Below, in pieces: positions 10,372-23,249 of a stretch of DNA of 64,000 nt (position 1 is the first letter of the stretch; every line of letters begins with the position of its first letter). Source of the DNA: Coptis chinensis (Eukaryota; Streptophyta; Magnoliopsida; Ranunculales; Ranunculaceae). The translations under genes were made by a program, and so were the position numbers. The stretch is from contig CM027377.1 in assembly GCA_015680905.1 (NCBI GenBank), forward strand, positions 86,943,001 through 87,007,000, in the 5' to 3' direction. A model generated the notes under the pieces. It was not told the origin of the DNA, did no database searches, and saw only the letters and a list, made by a program, of their open reading frames with translations.

Positions 10372-11872
10372 TGATAATCAAAATGAATAGTTTACCCACT
10401 TAAATGAACCATGAATTCAACTGGTAAAGTAAACTAAAACTGGACTTAATAGTCTCATTATCAAAGCTTCTACTCTCATGAATTGAATTGCACTAAGTGG
10501 AGTAGGAAGTTCGCTCCACTCCTAGTTCCCCTAGCATGGATTGTCTTCTAAGTCTAAGAAATCAGTCTTAAGTCAATGAGAGCTTTACTAAATGTTATGC
10601 TAACAAGACGTTAATTTAAATATCCTAAGATATAATAAATAACAAGATAAAATATAAACTAAAAAGTTAATCTACTAAGCTACGGAAATACGATTGTTTG
10701 AATCTAGATAAATAAATTAGAGGGAATTGAATCCACCTCGAATCCAACTTAATAACCTAGTATAGATTGTCGTATCTCGATTCTTACGTTTTTCAGCAAG
10801 AATTTCGAAGTCTAATCCCTAGTGTTCATGGCATTTCTACCGGATACTAACTAGCATGTGAGGTCGCCCACCCATTCTCATGGCTTAAACACGACCTTCT
10901 AGAGTGGAATAGATTCTACAACCAATTCTATACTAACAACTAAGTTTTCATCAAGGCTTCATCAACCCTTTAATGGAGGTTTTAGCCTTGATTCATCAAA
11001 CTAACATTTTCCATTGAATCTAAACTAAACATAATGTAAGAAATTGAGATTTACTTAATTAAACAATAATGAATCTAATTTAATGGCTGGAATGGAATAA
11101 GAACAAGAATTTAAATTAGATCTAGAATGGAAATGACAAGAACGAAATTGAATAATAACTATTTTATTTATCTAATCAATCAAGAACAATCATTCAAAAA
11201 TTTAATCTAAAACAAGAATTGTAATGGAACTAAAACTTAATTAATTAATTAAAACAGATCTAGAATTCTATATATTAATTTAGGTCTAACTAGCTACCAT
11301 TAACAAAGAGTGAAGCTTTTGTTTTTATACATCCAGATCCAAAAATCGTGCATGGGCTTGGAGCCATGTTTTGGGCCAGAGAATCAGGCCCAAAACCCAA
11401 TTCTTTCAGTCCAAAAAGGCCTCTTCAGCTGCAGTTCGCTTCAACAGACTTTTCGTCCACTTCTGCTCCTCTGATTGGGTCAAGGCTTGGACCATTGGAA
11501 AGCTCTTTCCGAGCCGGTCGTTTTGACATAAGGTAGGCCCAATTCTGAGGTCTGAGTCTAAAGATATGGTCTTCGGAAGTTCTATTGACTTTGTGCACTG
11601 TTTCTGCCTGCGTGGACTTTGACTTTTCATCTTTTGACCAGGCTTTACAAAGGCTTCGTCTTCTTGAATCTTGGCCTTTAATCACCGAACTCCTTAGTAA
11701 CCAACCATTGCTCCTTTATCTCATCAAAGTGGCACATTCCTGCACATAATTGACTTTGAAGCCCTCGAAATACATAAAACACGTAATCGATTAACTCTTA
11801 CTTATTACTCACATAATTGGTCTAAAAGTATGATTGCTAAGGGGTTAAAACTACAGTTTTGGGCTCTTATCA
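10372..11872 (-). repeat. 3' LTR of element A (1501 bp)
   Basis: Plus-strand ends are TGATAATC and CTCTTATCA, so read on the minus strand the LTR starts TGATAAGAGCCC. It matches the LTR at 23859-25361 almost throughout, apart from the first about 100 bp on the plus strand and small scattered changes. A TATA-like TATAAAAA lies on the minus strand at 11322-11329. The LTR family is shared with element D. Confidence 0.9.
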
Positions 11873-11885
11873 ACCACCCCAAACA
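11873..11885 (-). promoter_or_regulatory. Polypurine tract priming plus-strand synthesis of element A
   Basis: On the minus strand GTTTGGGGTGGT directly abuts the TG of the 3' LTR, the position required of a polypurine tract. GAGGACAAAGC precedes it by about 20 bases. The same pair abuts the 3' LTRs of D, E and F. Confidence 0.85.
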
Positions 11886-12835
11886 GCATTTTGCTTTGTC
11901 CTCAAGCAAATATGAGAAATTAGCATAAGTGACAAAAATGGAGTTCTATCTACTCGCCTCATTGAGCGCATTGCATTGACTATATGCAACAAGGCCTTAA
12001 ACCACTAGGAATTCCATAGTGGACGAAGTTATAGCCTCGTGAGAGTTTTCCAGTGAAGGTACTCACAAACTTCATCTATACTACAACGACTAAGAAATAA
12101 AACTATTGTTTTCTCCTTCATGTCTCAACTATCTATACATCTCACTAGCAAATACATAAGAATAACCCAGTAAGAACCCTAAGCTAATATATGCATAATA
12201 ATCAATCATCTAAAATAAACATATAACAATGAGTAATATTATGAAATGTAATAGCAGGTCCGTTTCTGAAAACTCGGAAATAGCGTCCTTAAGTAGGTCC
12301 TCACATAAATGTCAAGACAAAACCACTGATTTTTCCACAAGTTTTTTTGCTCCATTAATGCAAGTGGGCACACTTTACCTTACAATCTCAATGACAACAA
12401 GGAAGCCGGAGTCGATCAAACACATCTGCCACTTACTATCACACTAACCTATTCCTAATTGAGCTAGAGGTCTTTATTAGGTGTTATGGGATTAGGAGAT
12501 GGTTTAAGAAGGAAGGAAATGGATATACAAAAGGACAAGTCTGAGATAATAGAGTCTTCATATTATGTAACTTAGAGAAAACCTTGTTATTTTCTTTTGC
12601 TTCTATACTTTGTTTCCATCCTTAGCCATATTTTTCTTTTTCTTTTCTTTGGCTTTTGATTTTTTATTATTATTTTGGAGTTTTGATTTATTTCTTTTTT
12701 TTCTTTTTCTTTGGATGGAAACTTCTTTTATTTTTTCCTCAAGCAACTAACTAATTTTTGTTTTACACAGGTTTTTCTCTTTTTCTTTCTTCCTCATTCT
12801 ATTCTCAAACTTATTCTAAAATGGGTAGGTTGATT

Positions 12836-12868
<33 letters not shown>

Positions 12869-13688
12869 TTTTTGTAATGTGGTAAAGGAATTGTGGTTTA
12901 TGGAAGGCTAAAGGAAGGCTCGAGGGGCTTAATTAGCGAAAATAATTCATAGGTTTGAATTTCTCTCGCTATATCGATCCAAAGAGGGCCTAAATTCTCC
13001 ATTTTAGGATATGGCATAGTGATCAAGCAAGTGGACGGTGATTTCTATATCCGATTTTACTTCTCCCCTTGTGTCATTTCTCAAATGTTTTCGGCTTCAT
13101 ATAAGCTTTTTAGGCTATATTCTCACAGGATTTGTAGAATAAGTACTCTAGCCTAGATTTCATAAACTTACTGCTAACAATCATAGATACTCATGTAATA
13201 TATTTATAGATAGATGCAAAGATTATTACCTACATATTAACCTAAGTTTCTAACAATTATTCTGATGCAAAAGCTATGTGAGACTTCTAAATTGTTAAGA
13301 GCATAGAGAAAGAAAACAATACCAATATTCCTAAGTGTATAGCATACTTTTTTATTTATATTTTTGAATTTTTGAAATTTTAACTAGAAAACAAGTGCAT
13401 ATTATACATATCTATATCCTAACAGATGCCTTAATTACACGTGTTTCTATGCCCCAAAACAAGAAGCATGCTTTGTCCTCAAAGCATTTAAATAAAGAGG
13501 GTAGGAAAAATACCATCAAGCGCGGAAATTCAGAACATCCGCAAAACAAAGTTAAAACATACAAATATAGTAATAAAAACCGACGAACTCTATAAAGAGT
13601 TCCACCCATTATGGGGTTAACAGAATTAAATTGCTTGGGACATAAGCGCACACTAACTTAACTAAAAACTTACCTGCACCCCAAAGAT
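11886..13688 (-). other. 3' non-coding region of element A with hairpin and internal purine tract
   Basis: About 1.8 kb with no ORF of note between ORF2 and the purine tract. It is collinear with the equivalent intervals of D, E and F. It holds the conserved hairpin at 12002-12022, a T-run of about 30 bases at 12837-12867 and, on the minus strand, TTTGAGGACAAAGCATG at 13468-13484 followed by a damaged purine tract (TTTTGGGGC, 13451-13459). Confidence 0.65.
12002..12022 (-). other. Conserved small hairpin in the 3' non-coding region (A copy)
   Basis: On the minus strand the arms are CCACTAT and CTAGTGG around the loop GGAATTC. Six of seven pairs form; the loop-closing pair is lost. The same hairpin is at 43170-43190 (D), 27463-27483 (E) and 49996-50016 (F). 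Confidence 0.6.
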
Positions 13689-14595
13689 TTACTCGCCATC
13701 CTCCTCTTCTATATGAGGTTCTTTTCGATCCCCGCCATGCCATAATAAACTTGCCACGCCCGCCGCGGTATCATCAACTAGTGCTAACCCTCTAGTGTTA
13801 CTTGGTCCGATGGGGTGTAAGGGCAACCAAATGTGGTTGCAGACCCGCCATCCCGCCAAGTCATGGCTCGGAATGATCTTACCCACGATCGATTGGTGGG
13901 TCTCATGGTTTCGACCCTTTCCCAACTCTGTAATCGCGGTAATGAATATGGGTAGGCAAGCCGCCGATAATGCGTAGAACCAAGACAGGCATAAGAAGGT
14001 ACTTATGCCTCAAGGTATGGCCTCGCCTGAGTAGCAACTAAAACTCTGGGAATGTCATACCGACGACGCCCCTCGCCTAAAGCAAGGAAAACGTCACCAC
14101 CGATATTATTGGGCGTAGTAAACCGCGTTCTCTAGAATGTTCATCATGATGAACAACATGGTTCAGGCCTACATTCAGCGATAGGCTACTCAGTATTATG
14201 TTATATTGGTCTTGGTCCATGATAATGAAAACACCCTCCCCATAATACTCATGGAAATAGGCATATTCATATAGGTATGAAGTTATCCGTCATATATCCC
14301 CACGGTGCATAGTGGTCGTAATGGCAACCCCGAAACCAAAGCTATCAATTGCTTACTGAATTTCATAGTCGCGCCATCAATAGCAAGGGAAAATTTTTGT
14401 TCTCCTTCTTGGGTACAATAAAAAAGTAATATTATTATAGAAGAATTCAGTTAGCTTAGGTGAAAAAGAATCGTCATCACTCACCGTAAGATTTTATCCT
14501 AATCGCGACGATCCGCCGCTTGAACGATGCTCCATAGGTATCGGTTCCCATCAAGTCTTCAAATGACCGCTCAGAATCACTATAGGAGGTGTCAT
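13689..14595 (-). pseudogene. ORF2 of element A, degenerate
   Basis: The minus-strand ATG at 14595 opens a reading related to D ORF2 (40594-41492): a TPPIVI start, then SFEDL, a LSLNVG-like block and, in the last 200 bases, sequence matching D through ALVDDTAAGVASLLWHGG and EPHIEEE before the stop at 13689. Frameshifts separate these blocks. The start is chosen because the C/A-rich leader ends there and D begins at the aligned ATG. A perfect 9-bp-arm hairpin lies inside at 13987-14010. The role is unknown; F and G carry more complete relatives. Confidence 0.55.
13987..14010 (-). other. Perfect inverted repeat within ORF2 (A copy)
   Basis: Arms AGGCATAAG and CTTATGCCT, 9 bp each and perfect, around a 6-base loop. 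The aligned place in element D (41187-41210) has the identical arms and loop, although the surrounding sequence of the two elements differs at many positions. Confidence 0.7.
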
Positions 14596-15060
14596 CTCAA
14601 AACTACTCAGAGAACACTGCGCTAAAAACCTCGGAAGAAACCTAAGAAAATCGGAATTTCCCCGTGCTTACGGAAGGGGCTGGCGGCGCCAGATAGGCGC
14701 GAAGTCGCGCCCTTAGGTTTTGGAATTATTGTTGTTTGAGCTGGTCGCTTGCTGGCATAGGCGCCTCGAGATTTTTCGATTTACGTTGTTTTAGGGCGAA
14801 GTCGCTCTTGCTTGCGCGGGCGCTCGACAAAAAAATTTATGGAAGTGTATAGGATGAAGCGCGCAGCTTCTTACCGAGCGCTGGTTTTCGAAGTGCGTAA
14901 ACAAGTGTTTACAAGAAAAACAAGCAGAAAAAGCTTGGAGTGAAAGGTGAGAGATGATTGTGGGGGTGTAGTATGGGTTGTGAGTGTAGATTGATGGAAG
15001 TTTAAATAGGTTCTGGGTTTCCAAAACGAATCGGCAAGTTGCCAAATTGTTTTAAGGCAA
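14596..15060 (-). promoter_or_regulatory. Internal promoter-like segment and GCGC-rich leader before ORF2 of element A
   Basis: On the minus strand TATTTAAA (15008-15001) is followed by a leader rich in C, A and T, then a GCGC-rich stretch (about 14880-14660) containing GCGACCAGCTCAAACA, and then the ATG of ORF2. The block is homologous to 40220-40593 of element D, which has a TAGATAAAC box and a similar leader. The GCGC motifs match those in the genomic leader at 23500-23740 of this same element. Open reading through the segment uses only a TTG start, so I regard it as untranslated. Confidence 0.5.
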
Positions 15061-15337
15061 TTTCCGAAATAGAAAACCGCCAAAACCCAAAACGAAACTA
15101 ACCATAGTTTTGATTTCCTAACAACCCCGGTATCTTTTAAACTTGGTTTAGAATAGTAACTTCTAAACTCTACTACATATCATGCTACCACTACAAAAAA
15201 TCATAGATATGCCGATATCGGCCTAATTTTCAACTTTGACTCCAAGACAACTTTACTAAAGATGATCAAAATAAATTATATTAAAATAATATGAAATCCA
15301 AGCAATCGAAAACAAACAACTTAATATTCCAATCTAA
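15061..15337 (-). other. Short spacer between ORF1 and the internal promoter
   Basis: AT-rich, no ORF. A near-palindromic GCCGATATCGGC occurs at 15210-15221 and is the only striking feature. Confidence 0.4.
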
Positions 15338-16577
15338 CTACTGAAATAAAATTCCACTAACAAAACAATAAAAAATAAAACAATGAAATAACAGACACAA
15401 CCGATGGTGAACACCCCAGGCGCAGGGAAGAAGATGGTCCCGAGATGGAGACCGGTTCTGTGGTGAAGAATGGCTTGAGCCATCCGCCTGCGGGCGACGA
15501 CGCCATGCCTCTCGACTCACCGAGACAGACTCATCCACGAGTGGCATGCGTCAGAGCATCTCTATCCCTAACAACAAGCGTGGCTTCCATCTCAGTCTTG
15601 AGTATCCAGATAATCGGGCTTTGGTGATTCCGTGGATAATCTCCAAGTTAGACAAGATATCTTCCTCGACCCCTTTCGAAAGCATTTCAACTCTCGCCTG
15701 AAAGTTCGCTTTGCTTATTTCGAATTACAATTTGTCTATGTCGGATATCTTCACAGATACGATAACCGCGATCGCAAAACCAGTTTGCGATTATCATTCG
15801 CTCTAAATTAGAAGTATGACTATCGAAATTATCCTCAACCAACCATGTCATATCTTCCCTTCATTATCCGACTCAACTTCATTCTCTGCGCAGACAACGC
15901 CAAGTCTCTTGGATGCATTCCTTATAAATACTTGCATTAGAATGCAATTTGATCTTAATAGGAGCAGATTTAGCTTACAGCTCTAAATGAGAGCATAATC
16001 TTAGTGATCAATACGGGAAGAGGCCATGCTCTTTCCCACTCCTCTAATCACATTCAAAATTAAATCGAGGATGCATAAATTACACTCATTCGTTTGCAAA
16101 ATCCAGAGAACGCGCATTAATCAAGTCCGATGTCGCCGACTTTGTCTTTCCCGAGGATCGTTCCTTTACCAATCCACCGAGCTACCCAGTTGATTGGTTC
16201 TCGTGGTCGCCGGGCTTAACGCAATGAGATATCGTATTGTATTCACCCTCTATGACCGAGATCTTTCATCAAAACAGAACTGCAGATAATCGATTCCCCG
16301 AATGGTCGTGATCTAGGTTGGTTACAGCGTGATTCCTAATAGCTCACCAACAACCGCCTCGCAAAGCATTTCCCTCCTCGTTCCTCGCTATCCTAATGAA
16401 AATCCTATTTCCCTCCAATTCTCGTTTCTTATAAAACTGTTCTACCAAATCATAGTGATAGAACTCATCCGTCAAATACCACACCGCTCCAATCCCTCTT
16501 AATCATATTGGCGTCAGTGAAATGGTGCTTAAATGGTCGGCCTCAAACGCGTTCGCAACATTCTTCGTCAGAGCCAT
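15338..16577 (-). pseudogene. ORF1 of element A, degenerate
   Basis: The ATG at 16577 (minus) starts MALTK, matching F ORF1 which starts MALTR. The reading passes one stop and then contains DEFYHYDLVEQFYKKRELEG, aligned with SRELVLLFYKHGYFQNG of F. Later blocks are scattered over all three frames, ending in an S/R/H-rich tail near 15338. The identical first four residues in A and F support this start. A C/A-rich leader of more than 200 bases lies directly upstream. Same family as the ORFs at 1377 and 46153, but more diverged, as expected for a different lineage. Confidence 0.5.
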
Positions 16578-17690
16578 TGAAGTTTCTTAGATAACTAATG
16601 GTTTTTGTAGCCCGTGGGGAGGCGAAGTTTGATAAAACCAACGAGAAACAATGGTGGTGGCGGTGGTGGTTACGGTGGCAGGTTTGAAAACTTGAATTGG
16701 TGGGTGTTTTCTTGGTGGAAACGGTTGGAGATTGTGTTGGTGTTTCACAAAGGGTGGGTGGTCTTTCTATTTTGATGTATTCTATTTTTATTTTTATTTC
16801 TTTTTTTTTTTTTTTTATTTTGGTTGCTAGGGTTTAATTTGAATTAGTGAAAGGCGGTTGGAGAAGATGAAGTCGCGATTCTGTTTTGGAGGAGGATGCT
16901 GGCGCATGTAGGTGAGAGGTGAAGTTGGCCCAAAGCCCATTCGATTTTTCGACTTTCGTCGATTTTAAGCGCATAACTTCAAACTAAATTTCCGCTTCAA
17001 GTTATCGGTCGATTTTTTTGCTTAATGAGATATGGAAATGATCAGGAGAGAATTTCCAATCCAATGATCCATAAACTACTCTATTCCGACCGTGGGTGAC
17101 ATATAAGATAGTGGAAAACGCCTCGAAGTGCGTGCATGACGTAAGTTATGCTTAACAAATGAACACTAAATTAGATGACGCCAACCCCAATGAACTATAC
17201 TAATGGACCTAAGCAACACAAATAGAAAGTTCGAGCAATCCGGATGGAAAGATCGAGTTCCACCCCAAACAAATTTTTAAACACAAAATTTGTTTTAACA
17301 TGGGTGGATTTAAAGTCGATTCCCAAGACTTGTTGGATTGCTAGTTCTATGGGTTTAGATATATATCTATATAAAAATGAAAACAATTATTATTATTATT
17401 ATTTTTTTTTTTTTTAATAAGCAAAAACATTAAGCAAATAAAGACATAATTCACACCATAGAGAAACATGACTCAAAAATCCGGAGAAAACATGCAAGAG
17501 TGGAAAACGGAAATATGTGAACCGTGGACTTAGGATCCGTACTTACAGCCACACACTCCATAGGGAGGGCCCGGTTACCTTAATGGTGCACTTACCATTA
17601 AATGGAAGTGAAAGGAAGTACACCAATGACAAGGGTCATTCCTCATATATGGTCCCGTAAAAGGACTTCCTCTATATCGGGGACGAAGTT
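16578..17690 (-). other. Leader of ORF1 and post-pol spacer of element A
   Basis: From pol towards ORF1 (minus strand) this holds the GGGAATCGACTTTAAA motif (17329-17302), an internal purine tract GTTTGGGGTGG (17270-17260), a T-run, and then a leader of about 250 bases very rich in C and A that leads into the ORF1 ATG. No ORF. The purine tract aligns with 39704-39716 of element D including the preceding AAAATTT. Confidence 0.5.
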
Positions 17691-18870
17691 CGTGAAAATG
17701 TTTTAATCGTTGACCGTTAACTTGAAAGGTACCGTTGTCCTTGGGATTTACCAAGGTAATTGCCCCCGTAAGGGGTGACTTCAAGAACCAGAAAAGGACC
17801 GCACTAACGGGTTTTTAGTTTCCCGGGAAAATATGTAGACGGAGTTGTAAAGCAAAACCTTTTGTCCGACCACAAACTCTTTGGCGAAGATATGCTTATC
17901 ATGAACACGTTCATGTTAGCTTTATAATCCTTCGCGAGATCGTAAGAATCGCCACGGATTTCTTCAAGCTCATTTAATTGTAACTTCTGGTTTTTGACAC
18001 CCCCTCATCAATATTGAAGTTAAGGCTTTTATAGCCCACGAGCACGGTGCTCTAATTCAACGGGCAAATGACATGGTTTCCCAAATACAAGTCTAAAGGA
18101 GACATACCTATAGGAGTTTTGAAAGCAGTTCTATATGCCCATAAGGCATCCGATAGACGCTTCCAACCGCCTTTCCTATCGGGGGTTTATCGTTGTTTCT
18201 AAAATTTTTTGATTTCCTATTAGAAACTTCTACTTGTCCGCTAGTTTGTGGATGATAAGGAGTTGCTACTTTGTGTGTAACTCCATACTTTTTCACTAGG
18301 GATGCAACAACTCTTTGCAAAATGTGTTCCACCATCACTAATGATGGCTTTAGGAATGCCAAACCCGACAGAAAATATATTCTTTAATAAAAATACCACG
18401 GTCTTATGGTCATTGCTACGCAAGCTAGGGCCTCTATCCATTTAGACACGTAGTCCACGGCAACTAGAATATAAATATAACCGTGGGAAACAGGAAAGGG
18501 CCCATGAAATCAATACCCCAAACATCAAAAATTTCTACTATCAAGATTGGATTTAATGGCATCATATTACGCCATTGATTAAGCCAAGTTGTTGGCAACT
18601 AATACACGCCTTGCAATGCACTTGGGCATCCTTAAAAAGGGTAGGCCAATAAAATCCACATTGAAGAACTTTAGCGGCTGTTTTCATTCCACTAAAGTGG
18701 CCACCACACTCTTTGTCATGGCAGAACGATAGAACTTCATTATATTCCCAATCGGGAATGCAACGACGAATAATCTGATCCGCGACAATACTTAAAAGGT
18801 AGGGCTCATCCCCAAGAGTATAACTTGACTCGCCAAGAACTTCTTACGCTCATTTCTTGTCCAATTATAA
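17691..18870 (-). pseudogene. Integrase of element A, fragmented
   Basis: Fragments match the integrase of B at 28386-29460. Seen on the minus strand are the zinc-binding region (about 18720-18600), the core with [10 protein letters not shown] near 18345 and [13 protein letters not shown] near 18230, and the pol C-terminus with GTFQVNGQRLKHF near 17720, which is the usual end of Athila pol. At least four frameshifts break it. Integrase would insert the cDNA into the host chromosome; this copy cannot. Confidence 0.75.
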
Positions 18871-20560
18871 GGCATAACATCAGCCGCTAAATAATTTTTG
18901 ATGTCCAAGATACCATGGTGATGAAAAATAGCATACAAATGCTCATCGGGAAAAGAGTCCGTATGGACTCGTAATCACTACTATCGCCATTTGTAAGTCT
19001 AGATAAGTGGTCGGCAACCACGCTTTCGACCCCTCTTTTGTCCTTTATTTCTAATGTGAACTCTTGCAGGAGAAGAATCCATCGGATTAATCTCTGCTTA
19101 GCATCCTTCTTTGCAAGAAGGTACCTAAGGGCTGCATGGTCCGTGTAAACTAAAGTTTTAGAACCAACCAAATAAGGATCTAAATTTATCTAAAGCATAA
19201 ATGACAGCTAAGAATTCTTTTTCAGTAGTTGTATAATTCCGTTGAGCGTCGTTTAATGTTTTACTAGCATAATAAATAACAGTGGACTTATTATCTAGTT
19301 TCTGTCCCAAGACAGCACCAAGCAGATAGTCACTAGCATCACACATGAGTTCGAAGGTTTAGACCAATCGAGAGGTCAGTATAATAGGTGCGATGGTTAG
19401 GCATGCTTTTAAGGTTTCAAAAGCCTGTTTTACGATTAAAATTAAAATCAAAGATTGCATCCTTCAAAAGCAGGTTAGTTAAAGGCCTAGCTATTTTGAA
19501 AAATCTTTAATGAAACGCCTATAAAACCCCCTCAAGATGGCCTAGAAAGGCTCTAATCTCACGGACAGTCCGTGGTTTAGGTAGGTCGCTATCTTATCTA
19601 GTTTGGCTTTATCTACTTCGATGCCATCACTAGATACAATATGACCTAGTACTATGCCCTTTTGACCATGAAATGACACTTTTCCCAATTTAAAACGAGG
19701 CTCTTTTCTTCACACCGTGTCAAGACCTTAGACAAAGTTAGACAAGCATTCTCTAAAGGAGTCTCCATAGATAGAAAAATCATCCATGAACACTTCCATA
19801 AAAGCTTCTACCATGTCACTAAATATATGAAGCATACATCATTTGGAAGGTACCCGGGGCATTACAAAGGCCAAAAGGCATTCGCTTATAGGCATATGTT
19901 AGAAGGGACATGTGAAGGTTGTCTTTTCTTGGTCATCAATATCAATAATAATCTGAAAATAGCCGAGTAGCCATCCAGGGAAAACAATAAAAGCATGACC
20001 AGCCTAGACGTTCTAGCATCCGATCTATAAATGGTAAGGAAAGTGATCCTTTCTTGTCATAGCATTTAATCGTCGTCGTAATCAATACTGATTCTCCATT
20101 TCATAGGACCTTGAGTGACAACATAATCACCCCTTCCCGATTACGCACCATGGTAACTCCCGATTTCTTAGGAACTACATGAATGGGACTTACCCATTCG
20201 CTATCGGAGATTGGGTATATAATACCAGCGTCGAGTAATCGCAAGACTTCTTCCCTAACCACCTCTTTCATGGCGGGGTTCAAGCGCACCGAGGTTCGAG
20301 AAGTCTTCGCGTTATCCTCCAAATGGATACGATGAGTGCAAACATTAGGGTCAATTCCCTTTAATGTCGCTAGGGACCAACCAATCGCAGACCGATGTTC
20401 CCTAATCACCCTTATTAAACATGTCTCTTCATCCTTAGTTAACAGAGAAGATATAATTATCGGGTGACTACCATCCGGATCAAGTTGAATATATTTTAAC
20501 CCGAGGGAAGAGGTTTTAAGACCGTGTGGACGGAATGTCCGTTGATGTTTCATAAGTGTC
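18871..20560 (-). pseudogene. Reverse transcriptase and RNase H of element A, fragmented
   Basis: The N-terminal RT part (20553-20101) is one open stretch with LDAGIIYPISDSEWVSPIHV, the usual entry to the RT palm. The catalytic region (about 19860-19740) is split by frameshifts. RNase H is at 19346-18887 in two frames, with MCDASDYLLGAVLGQ and [18 protein letters not shown] and then VADHLSRL. Order and motifs match B (31334-29640). Many short indels rather than only stops cause the breaks. Confidence 0.8.
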
Positions 20561-21260
20561 CTTATTCTTGAATGAATGAAGGAAGCAAGTCTTCGTAATC
20601 GATATGGAGCAACCGGCGGGTCTACAATTGGTGTGGACTCGGGATGGTGTTGACTTCCTCTAAGTAGGAGTCATTTACAAAATCTGAAGTTCAAAAGAAA
20701 GGAATTTGTACATATTGTTTTCGTGAAACGTGTTGTTAAAATAATCTTGAGCTAAACTCGATCATGCTAACCTCCCCATCTACGCATCGAATCGGGTAAT
20801 CTGTTTCATCATTTTAAAACATTTACCTCGACGAAAGATGGCCAAAAGATAAGGACATCTTTCCATCGCGACAATTTATAAGCGCATTGGCAGTTGCCAA
20901 GAAGGGGCGCCCCTAAAATGATCGGTACAGAGTCATTAGCAACTTCAGATCGAGGATAACAAAATCGCCAGGGATAGTAGAAATCCACGAACCTTAACAA
21001 GCACGTTTTCCACTACACCTTTAGGATACTTAATTGACTTTGTCCGCTAATTGCAACGTTATTTTTTGTAGGTTGCATTTCCTGTAGACCTATTTGTTTA
21101 TACAAGTAATACGGGGAGTAAGTTAACACCGCCCCCGTGTCTAATAAGGCCGTCGTCGTGGGAATCTCCTAAGGTGCATTTTACGATGGGGATCGACCGG
21201 GGGTCCTTGTACTTAACAATTCCATTATTTTCGGATAAAGTTGGAACCGCTCAGTTTAAA
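20561..21260 (-). pseudogene. Aspartic protease of element A, fragmented
   Basis: On the minus strand the active-site region reads ALLDTGA near 21150, followed by a YYLYKQIG stretch and, in a different frame, VPIILGAPLL near 20920. These match the DLGASVNLLP and IPIILGRPFL of element B. The catalytic Asp-Thr-Gly is visible, but frameshifts flank it. Confidence 0.65.
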
Positions 21261-23249
21261 AAGCGTCTTTAGGTATGTTGGTCTTACGCCTAGTAGTGCA
21301 CAACTCTTTAAGAAACTTAGCGTGGTTAGGTAGCTTTTTAATAGCTCGGAGAAAAGGAAGGTTTATCGTTAGATTCTTGAAAACGCTCCTAATTTCCTCA
21401 AAGTTTGTATCCCCGGGTTAGCATGGCTAATTTTTGAGGAACGGTGGTTTAAGCTCTATATTTCGTGATATGGCTCTACTTGTCGTGGTAACCTTGGCTT
21501 TCGGTTTCTTTGGTTGTGATTTAACCGGTACCTCTACCGTGGTAGGCTCCTCGTTTCTATTGTGGTATCTAGTTCGATATCCGGTGTAGGAGAACCGATG
21601 GGGTAACTATAGGCTTAGTTACTTTGTTATCAACCACTCTTCCGAATCCGGAGAGTGGTGATGGCATTTAGGTCACCTACCATTGTAGTTTCCGCACTAG
21701 AATTACCGTTTACCTCAAAGGTGTGTTTTTTGTTTTAGGGTTTGGTATCGCTTTTGTCCCGAAACACGCCTTTTGGTTCGCTTGGGCTAACTTGTTGTAT
21801 GCCCCGATTTATGGATTGTAAAATCTGTTGGTTTGATTGAGTCATTGTCCGGAAAAGTTGTTGGGTAACTTGTATAAAGCGCCGATACGATCCGGTTGTG
21901 TAGGTGTAGTAGTCACGGGTGGTGCGACCGAACTATCTCTCGTTGATTATTTATGGGTGGGTTGTGATAGTTATTATTATTAACCTAACGATACCTCTAT
22001 TGGTATTATAATTATTATAATTATTCGACCTTGTGCTTGACCTTGTCGTGGTTGCTTTGGTTGTTATAATTATTATAATTCCCTTGACCTTGTCCTTGCC
22101 TAGGTGGAGCTTGGTTATAATTGTTTGCTTGCTTAACGTTTTGATTATTGTACCCTGGAGGTGTTACTTGTTGATTATTTCTCCAACTGAAGTTGGGATG
22201 TTGTCTCCAAGGGTTAGGAATAGGATAGTTATTAATAGAGTAAACATTATCTTGTTCTCCGGTGGTTGTTGTTCATAAGCTAGAGGACAATAATCGTCCG
22301 TGGTGCTCCGGACTCAAACAGAAATTACATGGGTTGGAGTTTACATTCATGACGGGATAGGCTTTTGTTGAGCAGAAATAGCCTCTACTTTTTAGTTAGA
22401 GATTCGATTAGATTTTTAAGTTCGGATCGGTTTCTTCTCAAACATACCGCCGCCTTGATCGTTGAAGAAGAACTATCGGAAGCCGGGGGATATCGTCACT
22501 ACCCCCCAATTATTATTCCGTTTAGTTTGGTCTTCTAAAATTTGTAAGCCTCCGAGGCTCCTTTACTTAGGAAACTACCCCATTCATTATGTCAAGGACT
22601 TCTTTATGGTGGTGTAGAAGACCTTTGAAAAAGGCACAAACTAACGTGTCTTTCGCTAAGTTATGATGTGGACACTCTATAAGGAGATCGGTGAAACGAT
22701 TCCATGCCTCGAGAAAATGATTCATGAGGATTTCGCCGAAAAATGAATCTTTGAAAGCATCTCATCCGTCTTTAGGGGTGGGTAAAAATGTTCCATAAAC
22801 AACAGTGAACAAGTTTAGCCCACGAAGTCCTGAGCATTAGGCTTTGGGCTTAACCAAGACGCCGCTTTATCGGGCTAATGTGAAAGGGAATACCCTCAGT
22901 TTAATTTGTTCCGCACCTACCGTAGGATGATGGAATGTTGTAAGGACTTGTTCAATCCCACGATAAAGCCGATAAGGTTTTTCATGGTCTAACCCATGAA
23001 AACGGGTAACAAATTAAATATGTTTGGGGATTCAAAATCCCCCACCGGTCCGCTAGAACGATGCACGATTTAGGGCTATCGCCAAGGCTTTGTAGAAGTC
23101 GGAGAGGGGAGTCTCTCTTTCTTCCCCATTATGTCGGTGGTGTGTGTGAAAAGTAGTAGCTAGAGGTGGTGTGTGTGAAATACTAGATAGACTTGTTTGT
23201 TGCCGTGTAATTACGTTTTTGTTGTTTTGTTCGACCACCTTAATCTCAT
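21261..23249 (-). pseudogene. Gag of element A, fragmented
   Basis: The start MRLR at 23249 (minus) matches the MRLRSG start of B Gag and of the stub in D, with a short deletion in place of SG. Downstream segments in changing frames match B Gag: PLSDFYKALA, the LLPVFHGLDHEKP-like region near 22985 and the N/Q/Y-rich tail near 22270-21960. Gag forms the virus-like particle around the RNA. No reading frame here is longer than 70 codons, so the gene is dead. The AT-triplet repeats at 21970-22080 encode the N-rich tail. Confidence 0.65.
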
